Assembly: GCA_902597385.1 (NCBI GenBank)
Contig: CACJXQ010000002.1
Coordinates: 84,413 to 134,875 of the forward strand
Origin: an uncultured Pseudomonadota bacterium
GTDB taxonomy: Bacteria > Pseudomonadota > Gammaproteobacteria > Ga0077536
DNA: 50,463 nucleotides
Direction of reading: 5' to 3'
Within the stretch, counting starts at the first letter, position 1; each line of letters starts with the position of its first letter. Below, piece by piece: positions 43,718 through 50,463 of the stretch. The translations under genes were made by a program, and so were the position numbers. The notes under the pieces were generated by a model that made no database searches, was not told the DNA's origin, and worked only from the letters and a program-made list of their open reading frames with translations.

Positions 43718-44428
43718 ATGAACCGATACACTTTAATCCTTACTTTCCTGTTGTCTCTCATTTCGTTTCCAAGTCTGGGAGTGGATGTCAATGATTTGGT
43801 AGAAAGAGATGGTCTTTTCTATAAGAAATTCACTGATGTTCCTTACACTGGAGAAGTCACTGGTAAAGAACAGGGTTCAATGAAGAACGGAAAAAGAGAG
43901 GGCGAGTATCTTTCCTATCGCGATAATGGACAGTTAGCGCATAAAGGAACTTACAAGAACGGGGAGGAAGAAGGTGAGTGGGTCATGTATTGGGTTAATG
44001 GACAGTTGAGTTTAAAAGGAACTTACAAGAACGGATTGCAAGAAGGTGAATGGTTCTCATACAGTTCCAAGAATCGACAGTTATGGCAAAAAGTAACCTA
44101 CAAGAACGGAAAGATGGACGGTGAATGGGTCATGTATTGGGATGATGGACAATTACATTCGAAAGGAAACTACAGGAACGGAAAACGAGAAGGTGAACAT
44201 GAAGAGTATAGTACAGACGGACAATTGGAGATGAAAGGAAACTACAGGAACGGAAAACGAGAAGGGGAATGGTTAGTGAATCATTGGATAGATAGAAAAT
44301 TCTATAAATCTAAAGGAAACCTCAAGAACGGCAAGAAAGAAGGTTATTGGGAGTTTTACGACGAAGATGGAACCATTGACAATGAACATACTGGAACCTA
44401 CCAAAACGGAAACAAGATTAGCGACTAA
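43718..44428 (+). CDS. Secreted MORN_2-repeat (YwqK-like) protein
   Basis: The 236-residue protein has an N-terminal signal peptide (MNRYTLILTFLLSLISFPSLG) and a short linker VDVNDLVERDGLFYKKFTDV. About seven MORN_2 repeats follow, such as NGQLAHKGTYKNGEEEGEWV, ending NGNKISD. The family includes so-called YwqK antitoxins, but here the signal peptide points to a periplasmic or surface location. It is the best-preserved of the four paralogs. The start is preceded by GGTGATAAAACTTAGACT, the island leader element, with no purine-rich Shine-Dalgarno. Confidence 0.82.
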   Translation: MNRYTLILTFLLSLISFPSLGVDVNDLVERDGLFYKKFTDVPYTGEVTGKEQGSMKNGKREGEYLSYRDNGQLAHKGTYKNGEEEGEWVMYWVNGQLSLKGTYKNGLQEGEWFSYSSKNRQLWQKVTYKNGKMDGEWVMYWDDGQLHSKGNYRNGKREGEHEEYSTDGQLEMKGNYRNGKREGEWLVNHWIDRKFYKSKGNLKNGKKEGYWEFYDEDGTIDNEHTGTYQNGNKISD

Positions 44429-44435
44429 CCACCCC

Positions 44436-44480
44436 TCCAAAACCTTCCTCCCCTCACCGTCCTGTGGTAAAACTTAGAAT
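44436..44480 (+). repeat. Island intergenic/leader element, copy 2
   Basis: CCTTCCTCCCCTCACCGTCC then TGTGGTAAAACTTAGAAT immediately before the ATG at 44481. It matches copies before 35395 (minus), 45670 and, with changes, at 44745-44790 and 43689-43717. Confidence 0.7.
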
Positions 44481-44744
44481 ATGAACCGAACCACTTTAAT
44501 ACTGACTTTTCTGTTGTCTGTCGTTTCTTTCTCAGTTCTGGGAGTGGATTTCGATGACTTGGTATACCGAGATGGTCTTTATTACGAGAAGTTCACCGAT
44601 GTTCCTTACACTGGAAAAGTTACTGGTAAAGAACAGGGTTCAATGATAAACGGAAAGAGAGATGGTGAATGGGTCTGGTATGACATGAATGGAAAATTAA
44701 AACTCAAACAAACCTATAAGAACGGAAAAAAGATTAGCGACTAA
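44481..44744 (+). CDS. Short secreted MORN_2-repeat protein
   Basis: An 87-residue truncated paralog of the preceding gene: same signal peptide (MNRTTLILTFLLSVVSFSVLG), same linker (FDDLVYRDGLYYEKFTDVPY) and same KVTGKEQGSM, but only one or two MORN_2 repeats before the shared NGKKISD end. Internal loss of repeat units from a longer copy explains it. Its 3' flank carries the same CCACCCTTCCAAAACCTTCC as the upstream gene, so gene plus spacer duplicated as one unit. Confidence 0.75.
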   Translation: MNRTTLILTFLLSVVSFSVLGVDFDDLVYRDGLYYEKFTDVPYTGKVTGKEQGSMINGKRDGEWVWYDMNGKLKLKQTYKNGKKISD

Positions 44745-44790
44745 CCACCCTTCCAAAACCTTCCCCCCCACACCATCCTGTGGTAAAACA
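44745..44790 (+). repeat. Island intergenic/leader element, copy 3
   Basis: Degenerate copy with CACCATCCTGTGGTAAAACA then TAGAGTAAGG, followed after 40 bases by a small membrane-protein gene instead of a MORN gene. Confidence 0.55.
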
Positions 44791-44829
44791 TAGAGTAAGG
44801 TTTGGTAAGTCATAGGATGAGATGAAATT

Positions 44830-45021
44830 ATGGGAAAAATAAAAGAGTGGATTAGTCCTCTCATTTTTATTTTTGGTATCTGGATGTTTTTTGAAATCCT
44901 TCCCATCTTTAAAAAATACGGTTGTGGAGTTGGGATAGAATGCGTGGGAACTGCGATCGGTGCATTCGGCATCCCAGTTACAATGATTATAATAGGTGGG
45001 TATTTTACCTATAAAGACTGA
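44830..45021 (+). CDS. Small membrane protein (63 residues)
   Basis: Two hydrophobic segments (about residues 9-25 and 39-57), with two Cys between them (YGCGVGIECVG). No family is recognised. It follows leader-element copy 3. No strong Shine-Dalgarno. Plausible but small. Confidence 0.5.
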   Translation: MGKIKEWISPLIFIFGIWMFFEILPIFKKYGCGVGIECVGTAIGAFGIPVTMIIIGGYFTYKD

Positions 45022-45094
45022 TAGGGCATAGGATTGTAATTTTCGTTAAGTTCAATTTTCCTGCCTCAAATATAGGGTGATGAGATAAAAAATT

Positions 45095-45457
45095 TTAATA
45101 TCTGGATAATGTTTTTTTAAATTTTTTCTGTTCATCATGGACGAAATTACACCATTTCTTATTGAGAGGGAGTTTTACCCACTTTCCTCGAAGCATATCA
45201 TAAACTTCGCCATTAGCACCTCTTTGAGAAGCACCCCAAAAATCTATGACCGAAAATCCCAAAGAAGTTGCTTTTCTTATATTATAGTCAGGAACACCAG
45301 TAGGACTAATTAGTTTGTTTGATACGCATTGAGTAACATAAGTTGCATGCGAATAAAGGGTATCAAAAAACGCCTTCTCCATTGGTAGTGCTGAGGAAAT
45401 TACTGGAAAAGCAAATAGGCAAAAAATGAGTGTTATTTTCTTTCTAATCGTTTCCAT
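45095..45457 (-). CDS. Hypothetical exported protein
   Basis: The 120-residue protein has a signal peptide (METIRKKITLIFCLFAFPVISSALP) and a mature region with two cysteines (TQCVSNKL, KKWCNFVHDEQ) that could pair in the periplasm. No family is recognised. Reverse-oriented relative to its neighbours. Confidence 0.6.
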   Translation of the reverse strand: METIRKKITLIFCLFAFPVISSALPMEKAFFDTLYSHATYVTQCVSNKLISPTGVPDYNIRKATSLGFSVIDFWGASQRGANGEVYDMLRGKWVKLPLNKKWCNFVHDEQKKFKKTLSRY

Positions 45458-45628
45458 TAAAGGGAGTTTTCCATACTAGTTTGGTTCTGATTTTTATAGC
45501 ATGAAAAGATGTCGTAAATATAGTCATTTATAAAAAAGTTCAATCTAACCCGTTACCAAAATCCGCTAAAACTGACCGACTTTATATTTCACTTCCCTGT
45601 ATATCTTCATAGGGAGTTTTATATTCAT

Positions 45629-45669
45629 AAACCTTCCTCCCCTCACCGTCCTGTGATAAAACTTAGAAT
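45629..45669 (+). repeat. Island intergenic/leader element, copy 4
   Basis: AAACCTTCCTCCCCTCACCG then TCCTGTGATAAAACTTAGAA before the ATG at 45670, nearly identical to copy 2. Confidence 0.7.
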
Positions 45670-45747
45670 ATGAACCGATACACTTTACTATTTACTTTCC
45701 TGTTATCGTTGATGTTCTCATCACCGCATAGGGGAGACAAAACATGA
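45670..45747 (+). other. Detached signal-peptide leader, copy E
   Basis: A 25-residue ORF (MNRYTLLFTFLLSLMFSSPH then RGDKT) whose stop TGA overlaps the ATG of the next gene (ATGA at 45744-45747). The MORN body is missing. Here the leader is coupled to an unrelated membrane protein. Confidence 0.65.
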
Positions 45748-46334
45748 CCGATTGGGACAATAAAGAAAAAGACAAATGGACAGAGTCTGATATAACCAAG
45801 GAAAAAAAATACAAATTATTCCCCAAAATAACGGATGTTAAAAGCGCGAGACGTAAAGCAGAATTTGCCGGTTCTATAAGCATTTATATGGGTCTCATTT
45901 GGGTAGCACTTGCTCTTATGCTTTTTTTTAGTGATGACTTCGAAGGCGGATTAGAGTATCCGATTGGTTTTGGTTTTGTCTCCGTTTTATTTTTCTATAT
46001 CGCCTATAAGATAAAAATCCTAAAGACATATGGTTATGTTCCTATTATTGCGACGTTAGTGATTGTAAATTTTATATCAACGTCTGGTATCATTTTTGTA
46101 GGAGGGATTACTTTAAATAAATTTGATGCTAATTTGCTGATTAAATTGGTGCTTCCTTTAATTTTTTCCTATTTTTCGATTCATGCTTTACAAGGTTGGT
46201 GGGCAATAAGAAAATTCGGAGAAACTGAACCTACGGGAGAAAAAAAACGTTGGGTTAAATTTATTGATTTTTTAATAACATTATTATTAATAGTCTGGAC
46301 TCTCTTAATAATAATTGGAATTGTTCTTCCCTAA
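45744..46334 (+). CDS. Polytopic membrane protein of unknown function
   Basis: The 196-residue protein has a charged N-terminus (DWDNKEKDKWTESDITKEKK) and about five TM segments (near residues 42-62, 70-90, 97-122, 130-150 and 170-195). It is not a family I recognise. Its translation is probably coupled to the leader peptide before it by the ATGA overlap. Confidence 0.65.
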   Translation: MTDWDNKEKDKWTESDITKEKKYKLFPKITDVKSARRKAEFAGSISIYMGLIWVALALMLFFSDDFEGGLEYPIGFGFVSVLFFYIAYKIKILKTYGYVPIIATLVIVNFISTSGIIFVGGITLNKFDANLLIKLVLPLIFSYFSIHALQGWWAIRKFGETEPTGEKKRWVKFIDFLITLLLIVWTLLIIIGIVLP

Positions 46335-46433
46335 ACCACTTTACCATTACCGAAGATTGGAATTGCTGAGCATGACTGTAGCGTCTGAATAATTGAGTAA
46401 AAAATTATCCTTTTGTATCTACTCAACAGTCGG

Positions 46434-46453
46434 TGAGTGAAAGTATTCACTCA
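46434..46453. repeat. Perfect inverted repeat downstream of the integrase
   Basis: TGAGTGAA (46434-46441), 4 bases, TTCACTCA (46446-46453). A second, looser pair TTGAGTA/TACTCAA lies just to its left. The 244-bp gap between the membrane protein and integrase ends holds no gene. Confidence 0.5.
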
Positions 46454-46578
46454 AACTTTTCATAACGATTGTAAGGACAAAACGATACTGCCCCTCAATC
46501 CACTCTCAATAAAGATTAGTTTTAGTTCGTTGGAGTAAGAGTAAAAAAGTATTGTGATTGCGACACCCAATAGAAACC

Positions 46579-47862
46579 TTAATCAAAGGGGTAATCTCCA
46601 CTATCTTCAGTTTCCATTCGTTGCTGTTTGGTTTTGGTGATTTCCTTTGCGACTAAACTAGTGACCACCTGACCATAGTGTTTCTGTAACATCTCGACCG
46701 ATGTACCCATCTGTTTTGCGAGTAGGAAAGGACTTACTTCCTCACTCAGTCGTTGGGTCGCATAGAAGTGACGGAGACTGTACAGTGACCTCTTTCGACC
46801 CTTAGAATCCTCTGACATTCCAGTGTAGGTCATCAAACTATTGAAACTCTTTTTCATTGATGCGATTGGTTTTCCGTCTAGGTGGCAAAATACATACTCA
46901 ACTTGTTTCGGTTTCTCACCTAATTCAGTTGTTCTAAAGTCGTACATCCGTTTGATGTATTGGTCTGCACCCCAATTGAAAATTGCTTCTCGTTCTCCTG
47001 TCTTACCACTAACAAATGCAACTAACCGTTTACTACCATCGTCCGTATCCTGACTTCGTAAATCTTCCCAAGTCAGTAACCTTAATTCACCGACCCTTGT
47101 TCCAAGATTTGCAGATACCAAACAGAAATGCTGAAGGATAAATCTGTCTCTATAAATGTTTCCTCTTATTGCACTACCTTCTCTTACCCAATCTCTCATT
47201 TTGCGAGTAATGATTCTCCATTCCTTGAGACTGAAGGTCGGTCTGCGATTGTCTCTTACCTGTGGAGATTTAATCTTTGGCGTTTCTTTGAGGTAATCTT
47301 TTTCCACCGCAAAGTCGAATAGACTTTTCATGACCACTGCTTCTCGTTGCAGAGTTCCATTTGATGGAACAAAGGATTCACCTTTTGCATTTACTGAATT
47401 AGATTTTCTCCAGTTCCAAAACCCAGCAATGTCTGCTTCGGTTACTTCGTCAATCTTTGGGTCTTTCTTAACTGTCTTAAAGTAGGAGAGGGGATACTTA
47501 CCCATTCGGTCTATTGCAATTTTTATGTTCTCTGGTTTGGAACGAGATTTCATTTTTGGATATGCAACCGACCATTCTTTGTAGACAGTCGATACTCTCT
47601 TGGTGACAAGTGAGGAACCGTTTAATACCTTCATGTAAAGTTCTTCGTACTTGTTCTTTGCAAATCGTTTTGCATCGGATTTCTTTTGTAATCCAGACGA
47701 ACCCTTGAAGTATCCTGTTGAGTTAGGAACTCGAATCCTAAGATACCAAACAGGGTTAACCGTACCGTTCCTTCGGGTGCGTTGGAACAGAACTATTCGT
47801 CCGTCTCCGTTTACATCCGTAAAGTTTATGTCGTTGTTAAATCCCAATTTTGATACCCACAA
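46579..47862 (-). CDS. int: Tyrosine recombinase (island integrase)
   Basis: The 427-residue site-specific recombinase has catalytic Arg I in LGTRVGELRLLTWEDL, the box II His/Arg in YSLRHFYATQRL and the nucleophile Tyr in LQKHYGQVVTS. A core-binding domain precedes them. It lies directly beside the tRNA-Pro att site, as usual for an integrase, and is transcribed away from the tRNA. The assigned start is TTG at 47862. No better start or Shine-Dalgarno is seen, and the TCGTACCTAC repeats lie upstream, so it may be autoregulated. Confidence 0.94.
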   Translation of the reverse strand: MWVSKLGFNNDINFTDVNGDGRIVLFQRTRRNGTVNPVWYLRIRVPNSTGYFKGSSGLQKKSDAKRFAKNKYEELYMKVLNGSSLVTKRVSTVYKEWSVAYPKMKSRSKPENIKIAIDRMGKYPLSYFKTVKKDPKIDEVTEADIAGFWNWRKSNSVNAKGESFVPSNGTLQREAVVMKSLFDFAVEKDYLKETPKIKSPQVRDNRRPTFSLKEWRIITRKMRDWVREGSAIRGNIYRDRFILQHFCLVSANLGTRVGELRLLTWEDLRSQDTDDGSKRLVAFVSGKTGEREAIFNWGADQYIKRMYDFRTTELGEKPKQVEYVFCHLDGKPIASMKKSFNSLMTYTGMSEDSKGRKRSLYSLRHFYATQRLSEEVSPFLLAKQMGTSVEMLQKHYGQVVTSLVAKEITKTKQQRMETEDSGDYPFD

Positions 47863-47882
47863 AAATGACTTCTGAGAAAAAG

Positions 47883-48021
47883 TCGTACCTACTAGTTCCT
47901 ACTTCTTAAATCGCACCTACATCTTAAAAAATGCAGTTTACAGGTAGAAAATCGTACCTATCAATTTTATAGAATCGTATCTACAAAGGTATATTGAAAA
48001 TGTAGGTACGATGTAGGTATA
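47883..48021. repeat. TCGTACCTAC-like motif array (putative integrase arm sites)
   Basis: Copies at 47883-47892, 47911-47920 (TCGCACCTAC), 47952-47961, 47975-47984 (TCGTATCTAC), and inverted at 48002-48011 and 48013-48021. The array lies upstream of int and next to the right att site. The last two lie in the 30-bp repeat shared with the left end. Confidence 0.7.
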
Positions 48022-48028
48022 ATAAAAT
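47999..48028. repeat. 30-bp direct repeat inside the right end
   Basis: Identical to 34232-34261. It ends 54 bp inside the right att core, mirroring the 60-bp spacing at the left end. Confidence 0.8.
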
Positions 48029-48082
48029 TTTGCTGGGGGTAAAGTCAATAACGCTATAAGTTACTGATTTAATTGATTAAAA

Positions 48083-48121
48083 TGGTCGGGGTGACAGGAT
48101 TTGAACCTACGACCCCTGCCT
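48083..48121. repeat. att direct repeat, right copy (within tRNA-Pro)
   Basis: 39 bp identical to 34133-34171, forming the 3' half of the intact tRNA. Recombination between the two copies would excise a ~13.95-kb circle. Confidence 0.92.
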
Positions 48122-48159
48122 CCCGAAGACAGTGCTCTACCAAGCTGAGCTACACCCCG
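48083..48159 (-). tRNA. tRNA-Pro (anticodon CGG)
   Basis: A 77-nt tRNA on the minus strand with CCA encoded. The acceptor stem CGGGGTG pairs with CACCCCG. D-stem GCTC/GAGC, anticodon stem CTGTC/GGCAG with loop TTCGGGA (anticodon CGG at 48125-48123) and T-arm GTAGG-TTCAAAT-CCTGT are all present. The G after the anticodon fits tRNA-Pro. Its 3' half, 48083-48121, is the island att site. Transcription runs towards the island. Confidence 0.95.
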
Positions 48160-48162
48160 ACA

Positions 48163-49152
48163 TTACCAAGACCTAGTTACCGTGAAGCTTACTAGGCGCT
48201 CTAAATCATCTTTATACACAGAGGGAGGGAGATGAGCTAAGGCGGCTAGGGCCTTTTCCGTTTCCTTTTCTGCTAGGGAAAAAGTATAGGAAAGCCCTCC
48301 GGTATTTTCTATAGTTTTGATGATCTCATCTAAATCACCAAGACCCCCGTTGCATATTGCATTTTCTATAAGCTTGCTCTCGTTCTCATTTCCGTTCCAC
48401 ATTGCATATAATAATGGAAGTGTGGGCTTACCCTCAGCCAAGTCATCTCCGATATTTTTCCCCAACCTACTTACGTCAGACATATAGTCCAAAGTATCAT
48501 CGATGAGTTGAAACGATGTTCCCAGATGCTTGCCAAAATTCGCGAGGGCTATTTCCGATTCTTTATCGCTATCTCCTGCGACTGCTCCTAGGAGGGCTGC
48601 GGACTCAAAGAGTTTGCCGGTTTTGTTATGAATGGTAGCTAGATATCTTTCCTCAGTTACTTGGGGGTTGTTTTTGTTAAGTAATTGCATGATTTCTCCT
48701 TCGGCGAGGGTGTTCGTTGCCTCAGCTAAAATCTGTAAAACCCTGTTATTACCAAGTTCGACCATTATTTGAAATGCCTTTGAGTATAGATAGTCGCCGA
48801 CAAGCACACTGGCCTGATTTCCCCAAATTGCGTTCGCAGTCCTTCTGCCGCGCCTTAGTTTCGATTCATCTACTACATCATCATGAAGTAAGGTGGCGGT
48901 ATGGATTAACTCTAGAACAGCAGCCAGTGAAATATGATTTGCCCCGGTGTATCCAGTAGCGCGGGCGGAGGTCAGTAGAATCAGAGGGCGGATTCTTTTT
49001 CCTCCGCCCTCAAAAATGTGCAAGCTAAGCTCATTCACGAGGTTAATTTTAGAATCAAAATTACTCTTAATGATGTCATCTACCTGTTTCAGGTCTTCCA
49101 CGACATCACTTTTTAGTTCTTTGCTTTTAGGAGAATCTATTATGCTAACCAT
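48163..49152 (-). CDS. ispB: Polyprenyl (octaprenyl) diphosphate synthase
   Basis: The 329-residue trans-polyprenyl synthase has both aspartate-rich motifs: LLHDDVVDESKLRRG (first) and QLIDDTLDYMSD (second), with GGGKRIRPLILL near the N-terminus. IspB makes the long isoprenoid side chain of ubiquinone. It stands in the usual divergent arrangement with rplU. It is the first core gene after the island. Confidence 0.93.
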   Translation of the reverse strand: MVSIIDSPKSKELKSDVVEDLKQVDDIIKSNFDSKINLVNELSLHIFEGGGKRIRPLILLTSARATGYTGANHISLAAVLELIHTATLLHDDVVDESKLRRGRRTANAIWGNQASVLVGDYLYSKAFQIMVELGNNRVLQILAEATNTLAEGEIMQLLNKNNPQVTEERYLATIHNKTGKLFESAALLGAVAGDSDKESEIALANFGKHLGTSFQLIDDTLDYMSDVSRLGKNIGDDLAEGKPTLPLLYAMWNGNENESKLIENAICNGGLGDLDEIIKTIENTGGLSYTFSLAEKETEKALAALAHLPPSVYKDDLERLVSFTVTRSW

Positions 49153-49231
49153 TTCGAAATATTGTGGGTTTTAGCTGTAGTTCCTTGCTGCAGCCATGGA
49201 TTTAAAAAATGGGCAACCAAATAACTTTTTG

Positions 49232-49261
49232 TTGTCTGTTTGAGCAGATTTGCTGTAGAAT
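49232..49261 (+). promoter_or_regulatory. rplU-rpmA promoter
   Basis: TTGTCT (49232-49237), 18-bp spacer, TAGAAT (49256-49261), followed by a GC-rich ACCGCGCC stretch typical of growth-regulated ribosomal promoters. It lies 125 bp upstream of rplU. Confidence 0.5.
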
Positions 49262-49386
49262 ACCGCGCCTATTGGTCGAAATCTGTCTTTCCACTCGGTT
49301 TTGGCTAAATTACAAGTGAAAGGTTACGCTCTAAGCAGCCTATTAGCAACGATTAAACAAAAGAAATTAAGAGCGAGTGACTATCT

Positions 49387-49701
49387 ATGCAAGCTATTTT
49401 CAAAACCGGAGGTAAGCAGTATAAGGCAGCTGTAGGCGATAAACTTAACGTCGAAAAAATTGGGTCAGAAGTTGGTTCTTCGGTGTGTTTTGATCAAGTA
49501 TTGATGGTTCTAGATGATGGTGAAATATCTTTGGGGGATCCCCTCGTAGAGGGGGCGGCGGTAGACGCAAAGGTAATTGAGCAATTTCGAGGTAAAAAGG
49601 TTGAAATAGTGAAGTTCAAGCGAAGGAAGCACTATAAGAGAAGGGCTGGTCATCGACAAAGTTTGACTAGAATAGAAATCTTGAACGTTAGGAGTAATTA
49701 A
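49387..49701 (+). CDS. rplU: 50S ribosomal protein L21
   Basis: A 104-residue protein with [20 protein letters not shown] at the N-terminus and [20 protein letters not shown] near the C-terminus, the L21 signature. It binds 23S rRNA. The ATG at 49387 is preceded by GAGCGAG. Operon with rpmA after 4 bp. Confidence 0.97.
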   Translation: MQAIFKTGGKQYKAAVGDKLNVEKIGSEVGSSVCFDQVLMVLDDGEISLGDPLVEGAAVDAKVIEQFRGKKVEIVKFKRRKHYKRRAGHRQSLTRIEILNVRSN

Positions 49702-49705
49702 AGGT

Positions 49706-49966
49706 ATGGCACACAAGAAAGCGGGAGGCAGTACTAGAAATGGACGTGATTCAGAGTCTAAACGTCTCGGTGTGAAACGTTTTGGAGGGGAGATAGTGAA
49801 GGCTGGTAACATATTAGTCAGACAGAGAGGAACCCATTTTCACGCTGGAACAAACGTCGGTTGCGGAAGAGATCATACACTTTTTGCCTTAGTTGATGGG
49901 AACGTTAAATTCGAGAGAAAGGGTTCTCGCAACAGAAGGTTTGTAAGCGTTACAGACCTGGTCTAA
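49706..49966 (+). CDS. rpmA: 50S ribosomal protein L27
   Basis: An 86-residue protein starting [20 protein letters not shown], the L27 N-terminus, with [19 protein letters not shown] following. L27 reaches the peptidyl-transferase centre. Short AAAGGT Shine-Dalgarno. Confidence 0.98.
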   Translation: MAHKKAGGSTRNGRDSESKRLGVKRFGGEIVKAGNILVRQRGTHFHAGTNVGCGRDHTLFALVDGNVKFERKGSRNRRFVSVTDLV

Positions 49967-49987
49967 AAAGGTTGGAATTTTCTGAGG

Positions 49988-50015
49988 CCCCGTTTTGAAC
50001 AGCGGGGTTTCTCGT
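49988..50015 (+). terminator. Hairpin terminator/attenuator after rpmA
   Basis: CCCCG (49988-49992) and CGGGG (50003-50007) with a 10-base loop, followed by a T-rich TTTCTCGTTTTT. It lies between rpmA and obgE and may be only partly effective. Confidence 0.7.
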
Positions 50016-50047
50016 TTTTGAGATATCTCACAGTTGTTTTTGGTTAG

Positions 50048-50463
<416 letters not shown>

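Larger units (their letters stand above)
34133..48121. mobile_element. ~14-kb integrative genomic island in tRNA-Pro
   Basis: The interval is bounded by a 39-bp perfect direct repeat (34133-34171 and 48083-48121). The right copy is the 3' half of an intact tRNA-Pro(CGG) gene and the left copy is a displaced fragment. A tyrosine recombinase gene lies beside the tRNA and a serine recombinase gene lies at the other end. Cargo comprises restriction-modification genes, MORN_2-repeat proteins, small membrane proteins and decayed genes. The tRNA remains intact because the island restores its 3' end. No conjugation or phage structural genes are recognised, so it is probably mobilised by another element or is a satellite. 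Confidence 0.9.

Noticed and set aside
34133-48121. Intact prophage
   Set aside because: There are no capsid, terminase, tail or lysis genes, and the cargo is restriction, repeat and membrane proteins.

Overview
This window reads as the chromosome of a Gram-negative, aerobic, probably marine gammaproteobacterium. Support comes from the ispB / rplU-rpmA-obgE arrangement, an MlaA outer-membrane lipoprotein, a class III alcohol dehydrogenase plus S-formylglutathione hydrolase pair, and AT-rich codon use with frequent TTG/GTG starts. The species cannot be named from the sequence. The window opens inside mutS (minus strand) and closes inside obgE (plus strand).

Region 1 (1-4.3 kb) is housekeeping: mutS (partial), htpG, aroC. 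Region 2 (4.3-22.7 kb) is a lipid-specialisation region. It carries hopanoid genes (mlaA, hpnM, hpnB, hpnH, dxs, an hpnL-like membrane protein, hpnA, hpnN, hpnG and a eukaryote-type squalene synthase). Embedded among them is a five-gene phosphonate operon: a 2OG-Fe(II) oxygenase, a stand-alone cytidylyltransferase-like protein, a PEP mutase fused to a nucleotidyltransferase, phosphonopyruvate decarboxylase and 2-aminoethylphosphonate transaminase. A CDP-alcohol phosphatidyltransferase sits between hpnN and hpnA with 4-bp start/stop overlaps. Together these suggest that CMP-activated 2-aminoethylphosphonate (possibly hydroxylated) is transferred onto a lipid, either diacylglycerol or a hopanoid polyol. 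No squalene-hopene cyclase is present in the window.

Region 3 (22.7-34.1 kb) is metabolic: a tungstate-type ABC transporter (tupBCA), a small HExxH protein, a sodium:solute symporter, the glutathione-dependent formaldehyde pathway (fghA, frmA), a YjbQ-family protein, a HIT protein, two LLM-class flavin oxidoreductases, a nitroreductase and small unknowns.

Region 4 (34.13-48.12 kb) is a ~14-kb integrative island at the 3' end of tRNA-Pro(CGG), bounded by a 39-bp direct repeat. It has a tyrosine integrase next to the tRNA and a serine recombinase at the opposite end. A 30-bp repeat and a family of TCGTACCTAC-like motifs lie just inside both ends. Cargo includes a SacI-like restriction-modification pair, a protein with an internal duplication, four MORN_2-repeat (YwqK-like) proteins, and a recurring signal-peptide/leader cassette that also occurs cut off in front of unrelated or frame-shifted ORFs. 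There are also small membrane proteins, a ribbon-helix-helix-like mini-operon and several decayed genes. Region 5 (48.1-50.46 kb) returns to the core genome: tRNA-Pro, ispB, rplU, rpmA and obgE (partial).
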